NCBI RefSeq assembly: GCF_023703325.1
Contig: NZ_JAMQGM010000001.1
Location: 111,710-175,709 of the forward strand
DNA: 64,000 bases
Direction of reading: 5' to 3'
Source: Streptomyces meridianus
Lineage (GTDB): Bacteria; Actinomycetota; Actinomycetes; Streptomycetales; Streptomycetaceae
Shown: positions 34,163 to 41,999 of the stretch, one piece after another
How the letters are laid out: the number at the start of each line of letters is the position of its first letter
Position numbering within the stretch: the stretch's first letter is position 1
Made by a program: the position numbers and the translations under genes
Notes under the pieces: generated by a model
Database searches by the model: none
Told to the model about the DNA's origin: nothing
What the model saw: the letters and a program-made list of their open reading frames with translations, nothing else

Positions 34163-34945
34163 ATGGCAGAACGCAAGCCGATCGAGTCCTGGCTGACCGA
34201 CATGGACGGCGTCCTCATCCATGAAGGAATACCGATCCCCGGCGCCGACGCCTTCATCAAGCGTCTCCGCGACTCCGGCAAGCCGTTCCTGGTACTGACC
34301 AACAACTCCATCTACACCCCGCGCGACCTCCACGCCCGGCTCTCCCGGATGGGCCTGGACGTTCCCGTCGGCAACATCTGGACCTCGGCCCTGGCCACCG
34401 CGCAGTTCCTCGACGACCAGCGGCCCGGCGGCACCGCCTACGTCATCGGCGAAGCCGGCCTGACGACCGCCCTGCACGACATCGGCTACGTCCTCACCGA
34501 CGTCGAGCCGGACTACGTCGTGCTCGGCGAGACCCGGACCTACAGCTTCGAGGCGCTCACCAAGGCGATCCGCCTGATCAACCGCGGAGCCCGGTTCATC
34601 GCCACCAACCCGGACGAGACCGGCCCCTCCGCCGAGGGAGCGCTGCCCGCCACCGGATCCGTCGCCGCGCTGATCACCAAGGCGACCGGCCAGGACCCCT
34701 ACTTCGTCGGCAAGCCCAACCCGCTGATGATGCGGGCCGGGCTCAACGCCATCGGGGCTCACTCGGAGACGTCCGCCATGATCGGTGACCGGATGGACAC
34801 CGACGTGCTGGCCGGACTCGAGGCGGGCATGGAGACGTTCCTGGTGCTCACGGGGCTGACGGCCAGCAACGAGGAGATCGAGCGGCACCCGTTCCGGCCC
34901 TCCACGGTCGTCGACTCCATCGCGGACCTCGTCGAACGCATCTGA
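34163..34945 (+). CDS. HAD-IIA family hydrolase (NagD-like)
   Basis: A 260-residue phosphatase of the NagD/HAD-IIA group. Motif I is WLTDMDGVL (DxDxV/T pattern with the nucleophile Asp), motif II is VLTNNS, a central cap domain follows, motif III is the lysine in GKPNPLM, and motif IV is MIGDRMDTDVLAG. These enzymes dephosphorylate nucleotides or sugar phosphates in the cytosol. The ATG at 34163 follows a GGGAG site. It is monocistronic between two secreted-protein genes and has no evident functional link to the sortase module. Confidence 0.94.
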   Translation: MAERKPIESWLTDMDGVLIHEGIPIPGADAFIKRLRDSGKPFLVLTNNSIYTPRDLHARLSRMGLDVPVGNIWTSALATAQFLDDQRPGGTAYVIGEAGLTTALHDIGYVLTDVEPDYVVLGETRTYSFEALTKAIRLINRGARFIATNPDETGPSAEGALPATGSVAALITKATGQDPYFVGKPNPLMMRAGLNAIGAHSETSAMIGDRMDTDVLAGLEAGMETFLVLTGLTASNEEIERHPFRPSTVVDSIADLVERI

Positions 34946-35063
34946 ACCGGCCACGCATACGCCGTCGAACGGGAAACCACCGCCGAATGGAGTAGCGCGG
35001 CCACGCAGCGGATGCGGACGGACGGGCCTGCCGTGAACCTCGGATACACCGGGAGGTTTCACG

Positions 35064-35750
35064 ATGCGCTCTGTCACTGGACGAATCACCCGTTCCGCCG
35101 CCGTCGCAGCCGCCACCACCGCACTGCTGACCGCCGTGGTGCTGCCCGCCCACGCGGTCGACGACCCGGGCATCGACGACACGACGAGTCTCGACACCGG
35201 AACCGAACCCGAAACCCTGCCCGACCTGGACGAGTCCGATGAACCGGATGACACGTCCGTCACGGCCGACCCCAGCGGAAGCACCGCCTCCGCCACCGCG
35301 ACGATCATCGTCACCCCTGCCGTGGTCACCGCCGGCGCGGACGTCGTGATCCGGATCGAGGGCTGTACGGAGAAGAAGGGCGTGGCCACGTCCGAGGCGT
35401 TCGTCGCCGACGCTCACGTCGCGGCCTCGGACGACGGCGACGACGTGCTGTCCGCCGAGGCGACCGTCCGCTCCACGACCGCCCCCGGCACTTACCGGAT
35501 CCACCACAGGGACTGCAACGCCGAGGGCAGCTTCACCGTCACCGCCTCTGCGTCGGCATCGGCGTCCACCGAGGAGATCCGGCCCACCGCGCCCGTGCGC
35601 GCCGGTGGCGGCGGAACCGCAGCGGAGGCCGACCCGAACGGGCCCGGCGTCGCCGAGGTCGCCTTCGGGCTGGCCCTGGCGGGCGGCGCGGCCGTCGCCG
35701 TCGGCGGCACCGCGGTACGCCGTCGCCGCTCCCGCGCCTCCTCCCACTGA
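35064..35750 (+). CDS. Secreted surface protein adjacent to class F sortase
   Basis: A 228-residue protein with a signal peptide (AAVAAATTALLTAVVLPAHA), an acidic Asp/Glu/Thr-rich segment, one Ig-like beta domain (IIVTPAVVTAGADVVIRIEG with two conserved cysteines, CTEKK and RDCNAEG), a PVRAGGGG element, a C-terminal hydrophobic helix and an RRRRSR tail. The C-terminal architecture is that of a sorting signal but no LPxTG or LAxTG pentapeptide is present. It is eleven bases upstream of the class F sortase gene, so it is a probable dedicated substrate or partner with an atypical anchoring signal. Confidence 0.82.
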   Translation: MRSVTGRITRSAAVAAATTALLTAVVLPAHAVDDPGIDDTTSLDTGTEPETLPDLDESDEPDDTSVTADPSGSTASATATIIVTPAVVTAGADVVIRIEGCTEKKGVATSEAFVADAHVAASDDGDDVLSAEATVRSTTAPGTYRIHHRDCNAEGSFTVTASASASASTEEIRPTAPVRAGGGGTAAEADPNGPGVAEVAFGLALAGGAAVAVGGTAVRRRRSRASSH

Positions 35751-35761
35751 CGGCGCCGGAG

Positions 35762-36451
35762 GTGTACGAGGACCGCAGCCCGGTCCGCACCGGGGCCGGG
35801 CGGCTGCTGATCCTCCTGACCTGGCTCGCCGTGCTCAGCGGGCTGTTCCTGTGGGGGCGGGGGATCAGCGAAGGGCAGGGCGTTGCCACGCCCGCCGCCG
35901 GGGCGGCGGCGAAGGGCAGGCCGGCCGCGGAGCCGCTGGTGCCGGCCCGGGAGCCGATGCCGGCGGTCGCCCCGAAGTGGCTCGACATCCGGTCCGTGGG
36001 GGTCCACGCGCCCGTTGTCGCCCGCGGCCTCGACGGCAACGGGGCCGTGGACCCGCCGCCCTTCACCACCCCCGACGTGGTCGGCTGGTACAAGGGCGGC
36101 GCCGCGCCGGGCTCGGCCGGGGCGGCCGTCCTCGTCGGTCATGTCGACACCTCGTCGCAGCCGGCGGTCTTCCACGCCCTGCGCCGTGTGACGGCCGGCG
36201 ACCAGGTGCGGGTGTCACGCTCCGACGGTTCGGTGGCGAACTTCACCGTGGAGAGCGTCGACGTGGTCCCGCGGAAGCGGTTCGACCCGGACCGCGCCTA
36301 CGGGGTGCGGAAACGCGGACGGGCCGAGCTGCGTCTGATCACCTGCGGGGGAGCGTACGACCGGGAGCGGCACACGTACGAGGCGAACGTCGTGGTCTCG
36401 GCCTATCTGACGGGCGCCGTGGAGGCGGCATCGCCGGGAGCCGCGCGGTGA
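35762..36451 (+). CDS. Class F sortase
   Basis: A 229-residue membrane-bound transpeptidase. An N-terminal anchor (LLILLTWLAVLSGLFLWG) is followed by the sortase beta-barrel: LDIRSVGVHAPVVARGLD, the catalytic histidine in LVGHVDTSS, the cysteine in LITCGGAYDRER, and the arginine in the same loop. This pattern is the actinobacterial class F sortase. It cleaves sorting signals and links proteins to peptidoglycan or other acceptors outside the membrane. The GTG at 35762 is the best start available although the purine-rich site lies unusually close. It follows the surface-protein gene by 11 bases. Confidence 0.93.
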   Translation: MYEDRSPVRTGAGRLLILLTWLAVLSGLFLWGRGISEGQGVATPAAGAAAKGRPAAEPLVPAREPMPAVAPKWLDIRSVGVHAPVVARGLDGNGAVDPPPFTTPDVVGWYKGGAAPGSAGAAVLVGHVDTSSQPAVFHALRRVTAGDQVRVSRSDGSVANFTVESVDVVPRKRFDPDRAYGVRKRGRAELRLITCGGAYDRERHTYEANVVVSAYLTGAVEAASPGAAR

Positions 36452-36481
36452 CGGGCCGCAGCGCGGGGTGAGCCGCCGGCC

Positions 36482-36523
36482 GGGGAAAAAGAAATCCGCC
36501 CCTTCGCGCTGCGAAGGGGCGGA
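36482..36523 (-). terminator. Intrinsic terminator of first tRNA-Lys gene
   Basis: A perfect 13-bp stem (36495-36507 with 36511-36523) with a three-base loop is followed on the minus strand by a T-rich tract (TTTCTTTTT). This is a classical rho-independent terminator a few bases downstream of the tRNA. Confidence 0.85.
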
Positions 36524-36530
36524 CTGTCCG

Positions 36531-36604
36531 TACGCCGTCAGGGACTCGAACCCCGGACCCGCTGATTAAGAGTCAGCTGCTCTAACCAACTGAGCTAACG
36601 GCGC
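36531..36604 (-). tRNA. tRNA-Lys (CTT), copy 1
   Basis: A 74-base cloverleaf with D-stem GCTC/GAGC, anticodon stem GCTGA/TCAGC around CTCTTAA (anticodon CTT, lysine), and T-arm CGGGG-TTCGAGT-CCCTG. The acceptor stem pairs GCGCCGT with ACGGCGT, giving a G1-U72 wobble. The 3' CCA is not encoded. It has its own terminator and an upstream TAGGAT -10 box. Confidence 0.96.
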
Positions 36605-36619
36605 CTGCTGACAGTAGAG

Positions 36620-36625
36620 ATCCTA
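36620..36625 (-). promoter_or_regulatory. -10 box of tRNA-Lys copy 1
   Basis: TAGGAT read on the minus strand, 15 bases before the tRNA 5' end, matches the preferred Streptomyces housekeeping -10. A GGAGCAC-type stretch about 17 bases further upstream is shared with tRNA-Lys copy 2, so it may be the -35 region. Confidence 0.55.
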
Positions 36626-36679
36626 CCCGACCTCGGGGAGTGCTCCGTACCGGGTGGGGGAGGGCCCGGGGCCGGGTGA

Positions 36680-37150
36680 TCACGCGGCCGGGTCCCCCGG
36701 AGCGGTCGGCTCGACGCTGAGACGACGGACCGACCGCAGGATGCGGCGCGTGGCGAGCACGTGGATGCGGGTGCCGATCACCAGCACGCGGTAGAGGCGG
36801 CCGCGGGCACCGGGGAACGCCGCGAAGGTCCGGGCGGCAAGCCGGGTGCCGCCGTCCCCCGTGTCCGCGAGCTCGAAGACGAGCAGATACCGGGAGAAGC
36901 GGTGGCGGCCGGCCAGCGCCAGCCGCTCGGGCGGGGAGCTCTGTGCCACCTCGAAGCCGGCGGGCGGGGACGTCCCGAGCATCCTCGCCGGCAGGCCGCC
37001 CTCGGTGAGGCGCAAGGAGGTGACGCGAGGGCTCTCCAGTGCGGCCCACACCCGAGGCCGCGGCGCGGGGACCAGGACCGTGTGCTCGTCGACGAACGGC
37101 AGCCCGTCCCGGGTCTCCGTGCCGTCGGTGCAGCCGTCGGTCGTCCCCAC
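36680..37150 (-). CDS. SRPBCC/DUF2867-like small protein
   Basis: A 156-residue protein resembling the lipid-binding START/SRPBCC or DUF2867 fold. FVDEHTVLVPAPRPRVWAAL starts the fold, RYLLVFELADTGDGGTRLAA is the central beta segment, and the ending helix is LYRVLVIGTRIHVLATRRIL. No catalytic residues are expected; ligand unknown. It lies between two near-identical tRNA-Lys genes, all on the minus strand, each tRNA with its own promoter and terminator, so it is likely transcribed alone. Confidence 0.75.
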   Translation of the reverse strand: MGTTDGCTDGTETRDGLPFVDEHTVLVPAPRPRVWAALESPRVTSLRLTEGGLPARMLGTSPPAGFEVAQSSPPERLALAGRHRFSRYLLVFELADTGDGGTRLAARTFAAFPGARGRLYRVLVIGTRIHVLATRRILRSVRRLSVEPTAPGDPAA

Positions 37151-37204
37151 GGGGGGAGCGTAGCGGCGTGCACGAAGGCGCGAAAACCCTTCCGGGGAAA
37201 AGCT

Positions 37205-37236
37205 CAGGCCCCCTCCGTGATCACGAAGGGGGCCTG
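37205..37236 (-). terminator. Intrinsic terminator of second tRNA-Lys gene
   Basis: A 16-bp stem (37205-37220 with 37221-37236) with one mismatch is followed on the minus strand by AGCTTTTCC. It is close downstream of the tRNA and separates it from the SRPBCC-like gene. Confidence 0.8.
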
Positions 37237-37242
37237 GACAGG

Positions 37243-37316
37243 TGCGCCGTCAGGGACTCGAACCCCGGACCCGCTGATTAAGAGTCAGCTGCTCTAACCA
37301 ACTGAGCTAACGGCGC
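37243..37316 (-). tRNA. tRNA-Lys (CTT), copy 2
   Basis: Same cloverleaf and CTT anticodon as copy 1, but the 3' acceptor strand is ACGGCGC, so the first pair is a standard G1-C72. The genome continues with ACC after the acceptor, giving a partial encoded CCA-like end. Identical to copies 1 and 3 elsewhere. Confidence 0.96.
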
Positions 37317-37331
37317 CTGCTGGCGGAGAAA

Positions 37332-37337
37332 ATACTA
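37332..37337 (-). promoter_or_regulatory. -10 box of tRNA-Lys copy 2
   Basis: TAGTAT on the minus strand, 15 bases before the tRNA, the same distance as the TAGGAT of copy 1. It is preceded by a GGGAGCACCC stretch similar to that of copy 1. Confidence 0.5.
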
Positions 37338-37366
37338 CCTGGTCCGGGAGGGTGCTCCCGACCGGG

Positions 37367-38125
37367 TCAGATCGTGAGCGACAGCAGCACCGGCGCGGCC
37401 CTGCGGTTGAGGGTGTCGGCGGCCCGGCGCAGGCGGTGCGCGTGCTCGAGCGGCAGTGAGAGCGCGAGGCAGCCGACGGACTGGCCGGCCGTGATCGGGA
37501 CCGCCGCGCAGACCGTGCCCACCGCGTACTCCTGCAGGTCCAGTACCGGGACCGTGGGCGGCTGGTTGTCCAGCTTGGTGAACAGCACCTTCTCGTTCGT
37601 GATCGTCCGGGAGGTCAGCCGGGCGATCTTGTGCCGGGACAGGTGGTCGCGCCGGCCGTTGTGGTCGAGCTGGGTGAGCAGGCACTTGCCGACGGCGCTG
37701 GCGTGCGCGGCGGAACGGAAGTCGACCCACTCGTTGACCTTGGGCGCGCGCGGCCCGTCCGCATACTGGGTGATTTTGACCTCGCCGTCGATGTAGCGGC
37801 TGATGTAGACCGCCGCCCCGACGGTGTCGCGCAGCTCGCCGAGCGTCGACTGGAGCTTCTCGGAGAGGGCGCGGCGGCGGTCGCCGGCCGACCCCAGCAT
37901 CAGCAGCGAGTCGCCGATGACGTACGCACCGTCCGAGAGCTGTTCGACGTACCCCTCGCGGCGGAGCATCAGCAGCATGCGGGACAGATGGGTGGTCGGC
38001 AGGCCGGTGTCGCGGGCGATCTCCGTGTCGGTCACGCCCGCGTTGTGCTTGACGACCGTGTCGAGGATGCGGAGGGCGTGCTGGACCGAGTGGAAGGGCG
38101 CGGGTGGCTCCGGCTGCTGCGCCAC
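37367..38125 (-). CDS. IclR family transcriptional regulator
   Basis: A 252-residue regulator. The N-terminal winged helix (ALRILDTVVKHNAGVTDTEI, then TGLPTTHLSRMLLMLRREGY) binds DNA; the C-terminal IclR effector domain (DTVGAAVYISRYIDGEVKIT, HASAVGKCLL, and AVGTVCAAVPI) senses a small molecule. It lies at the end of, and in the same direction as, the ehu-type transport operon, separated by a strong terminator. It is therefore the likely local controller of the transport and amidase cluster. Effector and operator are not identifiable from sequence. Confidence 0.93.
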   Translation of the reverse strand: MAQQPEPPAPFHSVQHALRILDTVVKHNAGVTDTEIARDTGLPTTHLSRMLLMLRREGYVEQLSDGAYVIGDSLLMLGSAGDRRRALSEKLQSTLGELRDTVGAAVYISRYIDGEVKITQYADGPRAPKVNEWVDFRSAAHASAVGKCLLTQLDHNGRRDHLSRHKIARLTSRTITNEKVLFTKLDNQPPTVPVLDLQEYAVGTVCAAVPITAGQSVGCLALSLPLEHAHRLRRAADTLNRRAAPVLLSLTI

Positions 38126-38216
38126 GGTGTCCCCCTAGCAGGTGTGACCGCTTGTTTGTCCTCTCCCACACGATACCGGTCAAGACGCCGGAATGGAGGG
38201 GGCGTTGAACAGCTTC

Positions 38217-38256
38217 GGCGACGCGTTCCTGCTGCTGTGTGCAGGAACGCGTCGCC
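38217..38256 (-). terminator. Strong hairpin terminator after the ehu operon
   Basis: A perfect 16-bp stem (38217-38232 with 38241-38256) with an eight-base loop, 45 bases past the stop of the ATP-binding gene. It separates the transporter operon from the downstream IclR gene. No long U-tract follows. Confidence 0.75.
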
Positions 38257-38301
38257 TTGGCATATGTCAGCGGCACTGGTCGGGCTGCTGATCAGGTTCC
38301 T

Positions 38302-39108
38302 CTAGAGGATGGCGCTCAGGAACTCGCGCGTACGCTCGTTCTCCGGGTCGTTGAAGATCTTTTCCGGTGAACCGGACTCGATCACCTTGCCCTGGTCGAA
38401 CATCAGCACGTCGTCCGAGATGTCCCGCGCGAAGTTCATCTCGTGCGTGACGCAGAGCATGGTGATGTCGGTCGAGTGCGCAATGTCACGCAGCACGTCC
38501 AGCACGCCGGCCACCAGCTCCGGGTCCAGCGCCGAGGTCACCTCGTCGAGCAGCAGCACCTGCGGGCGCATGGCCAGCGCCCGGGCGATCGCCACCCGCT
38601 GCTGCTGACCGCCGGACAGCTGCGTCGGGTACTTGTCGATGTGCTCGGTCAGGCCGACCAGCTCGAGCAGCTCGCGCGCCCGCTCCTCGGCCTCGTCCTT
38701 GCTCATCCCCAGCACGTGGACCGGCGCCTCGGTGATGTTCCGCAGCACCTTCATGTTGGGGAAGAGGTTGAACTGCTGGAAGACCATGCCGATCTTCTTG
38801 CGCACCTCGCGGATGTGCTTCTCACCGGCCGGGTGCAGCACGCCGCCCTTGTCCTCGTGCGTGAGGCAGTCCCCGTCGACCCTGATCGTGCCCTCGTCCG
38901 GTCTGATCAGCGTCATCAGCAGACGCAGGATCGTGGTCTTGCCGGAGCCGGAGGGGCCGATCAGTGTGACGTGCTTGCCGGGGGCGACCGTGAAGTCCAG
39001 GTTGTCCAGCACGGTGTTGGAGCCGAACCGCTTGGTGACGCGGTCGAACCGGATGAGCTCGGTGCCGTCCTTGCTGCCCGGGACGGACGGGTTCTGGTCA
39101 GTGGACAA
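38302..39108 (-). CDS. ehuA: Amino-acid-type ABC importer ATPase (EhuA-like)
   Basis: A 268-residue ATPase of the polar-amino-acid importer family. Walker A is GPSGSGKTT, the signature LSGGQQQRVAIARALAM, Walker B LLLDEVTSALDPE, and the H-loop CVTHEM. The full gene set B-C-D-A reads in the order known for ectoine/hydroxyectoine importers, and the ATPase matches that family in length. It overlaps the EhuD-like gene by 11 bases. The ehu name describes the transporter type; the true substrate may be a different compatible solute or amino-acid derivative. Confidence 0.85.
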   Translation of the reverse strand: MSTDQNPSVPGSKDGTELIRFDRVTKRFGSNTVLDNLDFTVAPGKHVTLIGPSGSGKTTILRLLMTLIRPDEGTIRVDGDCLTHEDKGGVLHPAGEKHIREVRKKIGMVFQQFNLFPNMKVLRNITEAPVHVLGMSKDEAEERARELLELVGLTEHIDKYPTQLSGGQQQRVAIARALAMRPQVLLLDEVTSALDPELVAGVLDVLRDIAHSTDITMLCVTHEMNFARDISDDVLMFDQGKVIESGSPEKIFNDPENERTREFLSAIL

Positions 39109-39748
39109 GACGACGCTCCAGGTATCGCATGAGAAGGGAAGCCGGGTAGGCGATCAGGATGAAGGCGACACCGACCACGGTCAGTGCCTCACTGGTGAAG
39201 GTCTCGTTGCTGAACGCCCGGGCTTCGCCGAGCATGTCGAGGGCGCCGATGACCGCGATCATCGGGGAGTCCTTGAGCATGGCCACGACGTAGTTGCCCA
39301 GCGCCGGAACGACGCGGCGGATGGCCTGCGGCAGGATCACCGCACGCCAGGTGTGGACCCGCGGCAGGTTGAGTGCCGTCGCCGCCTCCCACTGGCCGGC
39401 CGGGACACCGTCGATGCCCGCCCGGTAGACCTCGGCCGTGTAGGTCGAGTAGTGCAGGCCGAGGCCCACGATGCCGGTCGTGAGCGCCGACATCGAGGGG
39501 CCCCACTCCGGGACCACGTAGAAGAGGAAGAAGAGCTGGACGAGCAGCGGGGTGTTCCGGACGAACTCCGTGAACGCCACCACCGGGACCCGGATCCACC
39601 TCACGGACGAGCGCTGCGCCAGAGCCCAGAACAGGCCCAGCGTGAACGCGATGAGCGTGCCCAGGGCCAGGGCCTCCAGGGTGATGATCACCCCGTCCCA
39701 GAACCGCGGCATGAACTCTTGGACGACACTCCAGGACCAGCTGTTCAC
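39098..39748 (-). CDS. ehuD: Amino-acid-type ABC importer permease (EhuD-like)
   Basis: A 216-residue permease of the His/Glu/Gln/Arg/opine family with about five transmembrane helices, beginning IITLEALALGTLIAFTLGLF. The EAA loop EAATALNLPRVHTWRAVILP contacts the ATPase. Its ATG overlaps the stop of the EhuC-like gene (ATGA), and its end overlaps the ATPase gene, so the transporter genes are translationally coupled. Forms a heterodimeric channel with EhuC. Confidence 0.85.
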   Translation of the reverse strand: MNSWSWSVVQEFMPRFWDGVIITLEALALGTLIAFTLGLFWALAQRSSVRWIRVPVVAFTEFVRNTPLLVQLFFLFYVVPEWGPSMSALTTGIVGLGLHYSTYTAEVYRAGIDGVPAGQWEAATALNLPRVHTWRAVILPQAIRRVVPALGNYVVAMLKDSPMIAVIGALDMLGEARAFSNETFTSEALTVVGVAFILIAYPASLLMRYLERRLVH

Positions 39749-40473
39749 TTGACACCTCCGGTGACCGCAGTGTCAGTGGACTTGCTGCGGAGTCCGCTGA
39801 AAAGACCCGATGAGGGCGGCGTCTGGCCGATGCCCGCCTTGGCCTGCCGCTCCAGCACCCGCATGCCGCGCGTCAGGACGAAGGCCAGGACGAAGTACAG
39901 GACCAGCAGCAGCGTGTAGATCGGCGCGCTCGCGTTGGTCGCCAGCCGGAGCAGGTTCCCCGAGAAGGTCATGTCGGCCACGGTGATCACCGACACCAGC
40001 GCGGTTCCCTTGAGCAGCTCGATCAGCAGGTTGTTGAACGGCGGCACCATCTCGGGCCACGCCTGCGGCAGCTCGATGCGGCGCAGCCGCTGCATGCGCG
40101 TGAAGTTCAGCGCGATGCCCGCCTCGCGCTGGGCCGGCGCGACCGCCGCCAGCGCGCCGCGGACGATCTCGGACCCGTACGCCCCGTAGGTGAGGCCCAG
40201 CGCCAGGACGCCCGCGCCCATGGGCAGGAACTGCACCCCGAAGAGCAGCGGCACGGCGAAGGCCATCCAGAACATGAAGACCAGGGCGGACGTGCCGCGG
40301 AAGATCTCGAAGTAGATGCCGGCCAGGAACCGCACGATCCAGAACTGCGACGTGCGCAGCGTGCCGACGGTGAACGAGACCACGGCCGCGAGAACGGCGC
40401 TGTAGACCGTGACCTGGATGGTGATCCAGATGCCGGGGAGGAACCAGCTCTCGAAGAATTCCGATGTCATCAT
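39745..40473 (-). CDS. ehuC: Amino-acid-type ABC importer permease (EhuC-like)
   Basis: A 242-residue permease of the same family, with IWITIQVTVYSAVLAAVVSF as the first helix and the EAA-type loop REAGIALNFTRMQRLRRIEL. The C-terminal 25 residues after the last helix are polar and variable. It begins one base inside the EhuB-like stop codon and overlaps EhuD by four bases. Partner of EhuD in the membrane channel. Confidence 0.85.
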   Translation of the reverse strand: MMTSEFFESWFLPGIWITIQVTVYSAVLAAVVSFTVGTLRTSQFWIVRFLAGIYFEIFRGTSALVFMFWMAFAVPLLFGVQFLPMGAGVLALGLTYGAYGSEIVRGALAAVAPAQREAGIALNFTRMQRLRRIELPQAWPEMVPPFNNLLIELLKGTALVSVITVADMTFSGNLLRLATNASAPIYTLLLVLYFVLAFVLTRGMRVLERQAKAGIGQTPPSSGLFSGLRSKSTDTAVTGGVK

Positions 40474-41351
40474 CAGCCGCAGAGCTCCTTGGCGGTCAGA
40501 TCGGTCATCTCCGTCTCGGTGAAACCGAAGGGCCGGACGATGCGCAGCAGCTCCCCGCTGTCCTTGAGCTTGTGCAGCTCCTTGTTGAACGCGTCCCGGA
40601 GGTTCTTCTCCGAGAGGCGGAACGCGAAGCCGCCGGCGCCGTAGGCCGGCTTTCCGTCGACCACCGGCTGGAACGCCTCGGTCGCCTCGGCCCGCTTGGA
40701 TCCCTTCACGACGCCCTTGACGGTGATGTTGGTGCCGGCAAAGGCGTCGACCCGTCCCTGCGTCACGGCGTCGAGGCCGGCCACCTGGTCGGGGAGGATG
40801 AGGATGTCGCCGCGCTTGACCCCGGCGGCCACGGCGTAGTCGATCTCCGCGTAGGCCGTGCCGGTGGCGAGCTTCAGCTTGCCGTCGGCGAAGTCCTTGT
40901 ACCCCTTGATCTTCTTCGGGTTGCCCTTCGGCACGATGAAGGAGTCGAGCATCAGGTAGTCGGGGTCGGAGAACAGCACCTGGGCGCAGCGGTCCGGCTG
41001 GATGTACATGCCGGCCGAGACCACGTCGAACTGCTGGGCCTTCAGGCCCGGGATGAGGGCGCCGAACTCGACGGGCACGGCCTCGATCTCCGGTATGCCC
41101 ATCCGCTTGAAGACCACCCGGGCGATCTCGGGGGCCTCCCCGGTCGCAGTGCCGTCCTTGTCGATGTATCCGAAGGGGGGCTCGCTGGCGATCCCCACCT
41201 TGACGGTGCCGCGATCGCGCAGTCGCCGGAGGAGATCCCCGCCCTCGACTTCGCCGGCGTCCGGCGCTCGGCTGCAGCCGATCATCCCCATCGCGCCGAG
41301 CGCAGCCGCTCCGGTCAGCAGAGAGCGGCGGCCGACAGTTCTTTCGATCAT
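40473..41351 (-). CDS. ehuB: Extracellular solute-binding lipoprotein (EhuB-like)
   Basis: A 292-residue periplasmic-binding-fold protein. The N-terminus has a twin arginine (GRRSLLTGAAALGAMGMIGC) and a lipobox cysteine, so it is a lipoprotein, possibly Tat-exported. The SBP_bac_3 fold follows: VKVGIASEPPFGYIDKDGTA, FGALIPGLKAQQFDVVSAGM, and ALDAFA-type later lobes. It captures a small solute outside the membrane and delivers it to the EhuC/D channel. First gene of the operon, divergent from the DUF3830 gene. EhuB proteins bind ectoines, but binding-site residues were not verified. Confidence 0.85.
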   Translation of the reverse strand: MIERTVGRRSLLTGAAALGAMGMIGCSRAPDAGEVEGGDLLRRLRDRGTVKVGIASEPPFGYIDKDGTATGEAPEIARVVFKRMGIPEIEAVPVEFGALIPGLKAQQFDVVSAGMYIQPDRCAQVLFSDPDYLMLDSFIVPKGNPKKIKGYKDFADGKLKLATGTAYAEIDYAVAAGVKRGDILILPDQVAGLDAVTQGRVDAFAGTNITVKGVVKGSKRAEATEAFQPVVDGKPAYGAGGFAFRLSEKNLRDAFNKELHKLKDSGELLRIVRPFGFTETEMTDLTAKELCG

Positions 41352-41495
41352 GTCGTTCCCCTATGGTGAGCCATGGGCGCGCGTCTACCCAGCCTGTGGG
41401 GGGAACATGCGGATCGTTTTCGGACGTTTATCCGGCCGTTGCGCCCTTGACTCCGGGGGCACAATCGATCAAGGAACCGATCGAGAGGACTTACG

Positions 41496-41999
41496 ATGGC
41501 AGACCGATTCATCGAAGTCTCGCTGGACAAGCGCGGCGTCACCTGTAAGGCAAAGCTCCTCGACGACCGAGCGCCCGTCACCTGCGACGCGGTCTGGAAC
41601 GCGCTGCCCCTCGGCGGCGACGTCTACCACGCCAAGTACGCGCGCAACGAGATCTACACCCTGATCCCCACGTTCGCCCCCGAAGAGCCGCCCCTGGAGA
41701 ACCCGACGATCACCCCGATCCCCGGGGACCTGTGCTACTTCTCCTTCACCGACACCCAGCTGGCCACCAAGTCCTACGGGTACGAGACGGAGGCCAAGCA
41801 CCAGGGCCGGGCCCAGGTCGTCGACCTCGCGCTCTTCTACGAGCGCAACAACCTCCTCATCAACGGCGACGCGGGATGGGTCCCGGGCATCGTCTGGGGA
41901 TCCATCGTCGAGGGGCTGGACGAGATGGCCGCCGCCTGCCAGGACCTGTGGCGGGCGGGAGCCATCGGCGAGACGCTCAACTTCCGCCGGGTGGAGTGA
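41496..41999 (+). CDS. DUF3830 family protein
   Basis: A 167-residue protein of the DUF3830 family, which has a cyclophilin-like beta-barrel. Diagnostic stretches are CKAKLLDDRAPVTCDAVWNA, LPLGGDVYHAKYARNEIYTL, LENPTITPIPGDLCYF and the ending GSIVEGLDEMAA. Function unknown, but it recurs beside amidases, hydroxyacid dehydrogenases and EutA-like proteins, as here. The ATG has GAGAGG upstream. Its last 23 bases overlap the convergent amidase gene. Confidence 0.9.
   Translation: MADRFIEVSLDKRGVTCKAKLLDDRAPVTCDAVWNALPLGGDVYHAKYARNEIYTLIPTFAPEEPPLENPTITPIPGDLCYFSFTDTQLATKSYGYETEAKHQGRAQVVDLALFYERNNLLINGDAGWVPGIVWGSIVEGLDEMAAACQDLWRAGAIGETLNFRRVE

Noticed and set aside
36531..37316. Direct repeat of about 74 bases suspected to be an attachment site pair
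   Set aside because: The repeats are complete tRNA-Lys genes with own promoters and terminators, and no integrase or phage gene lies between them.
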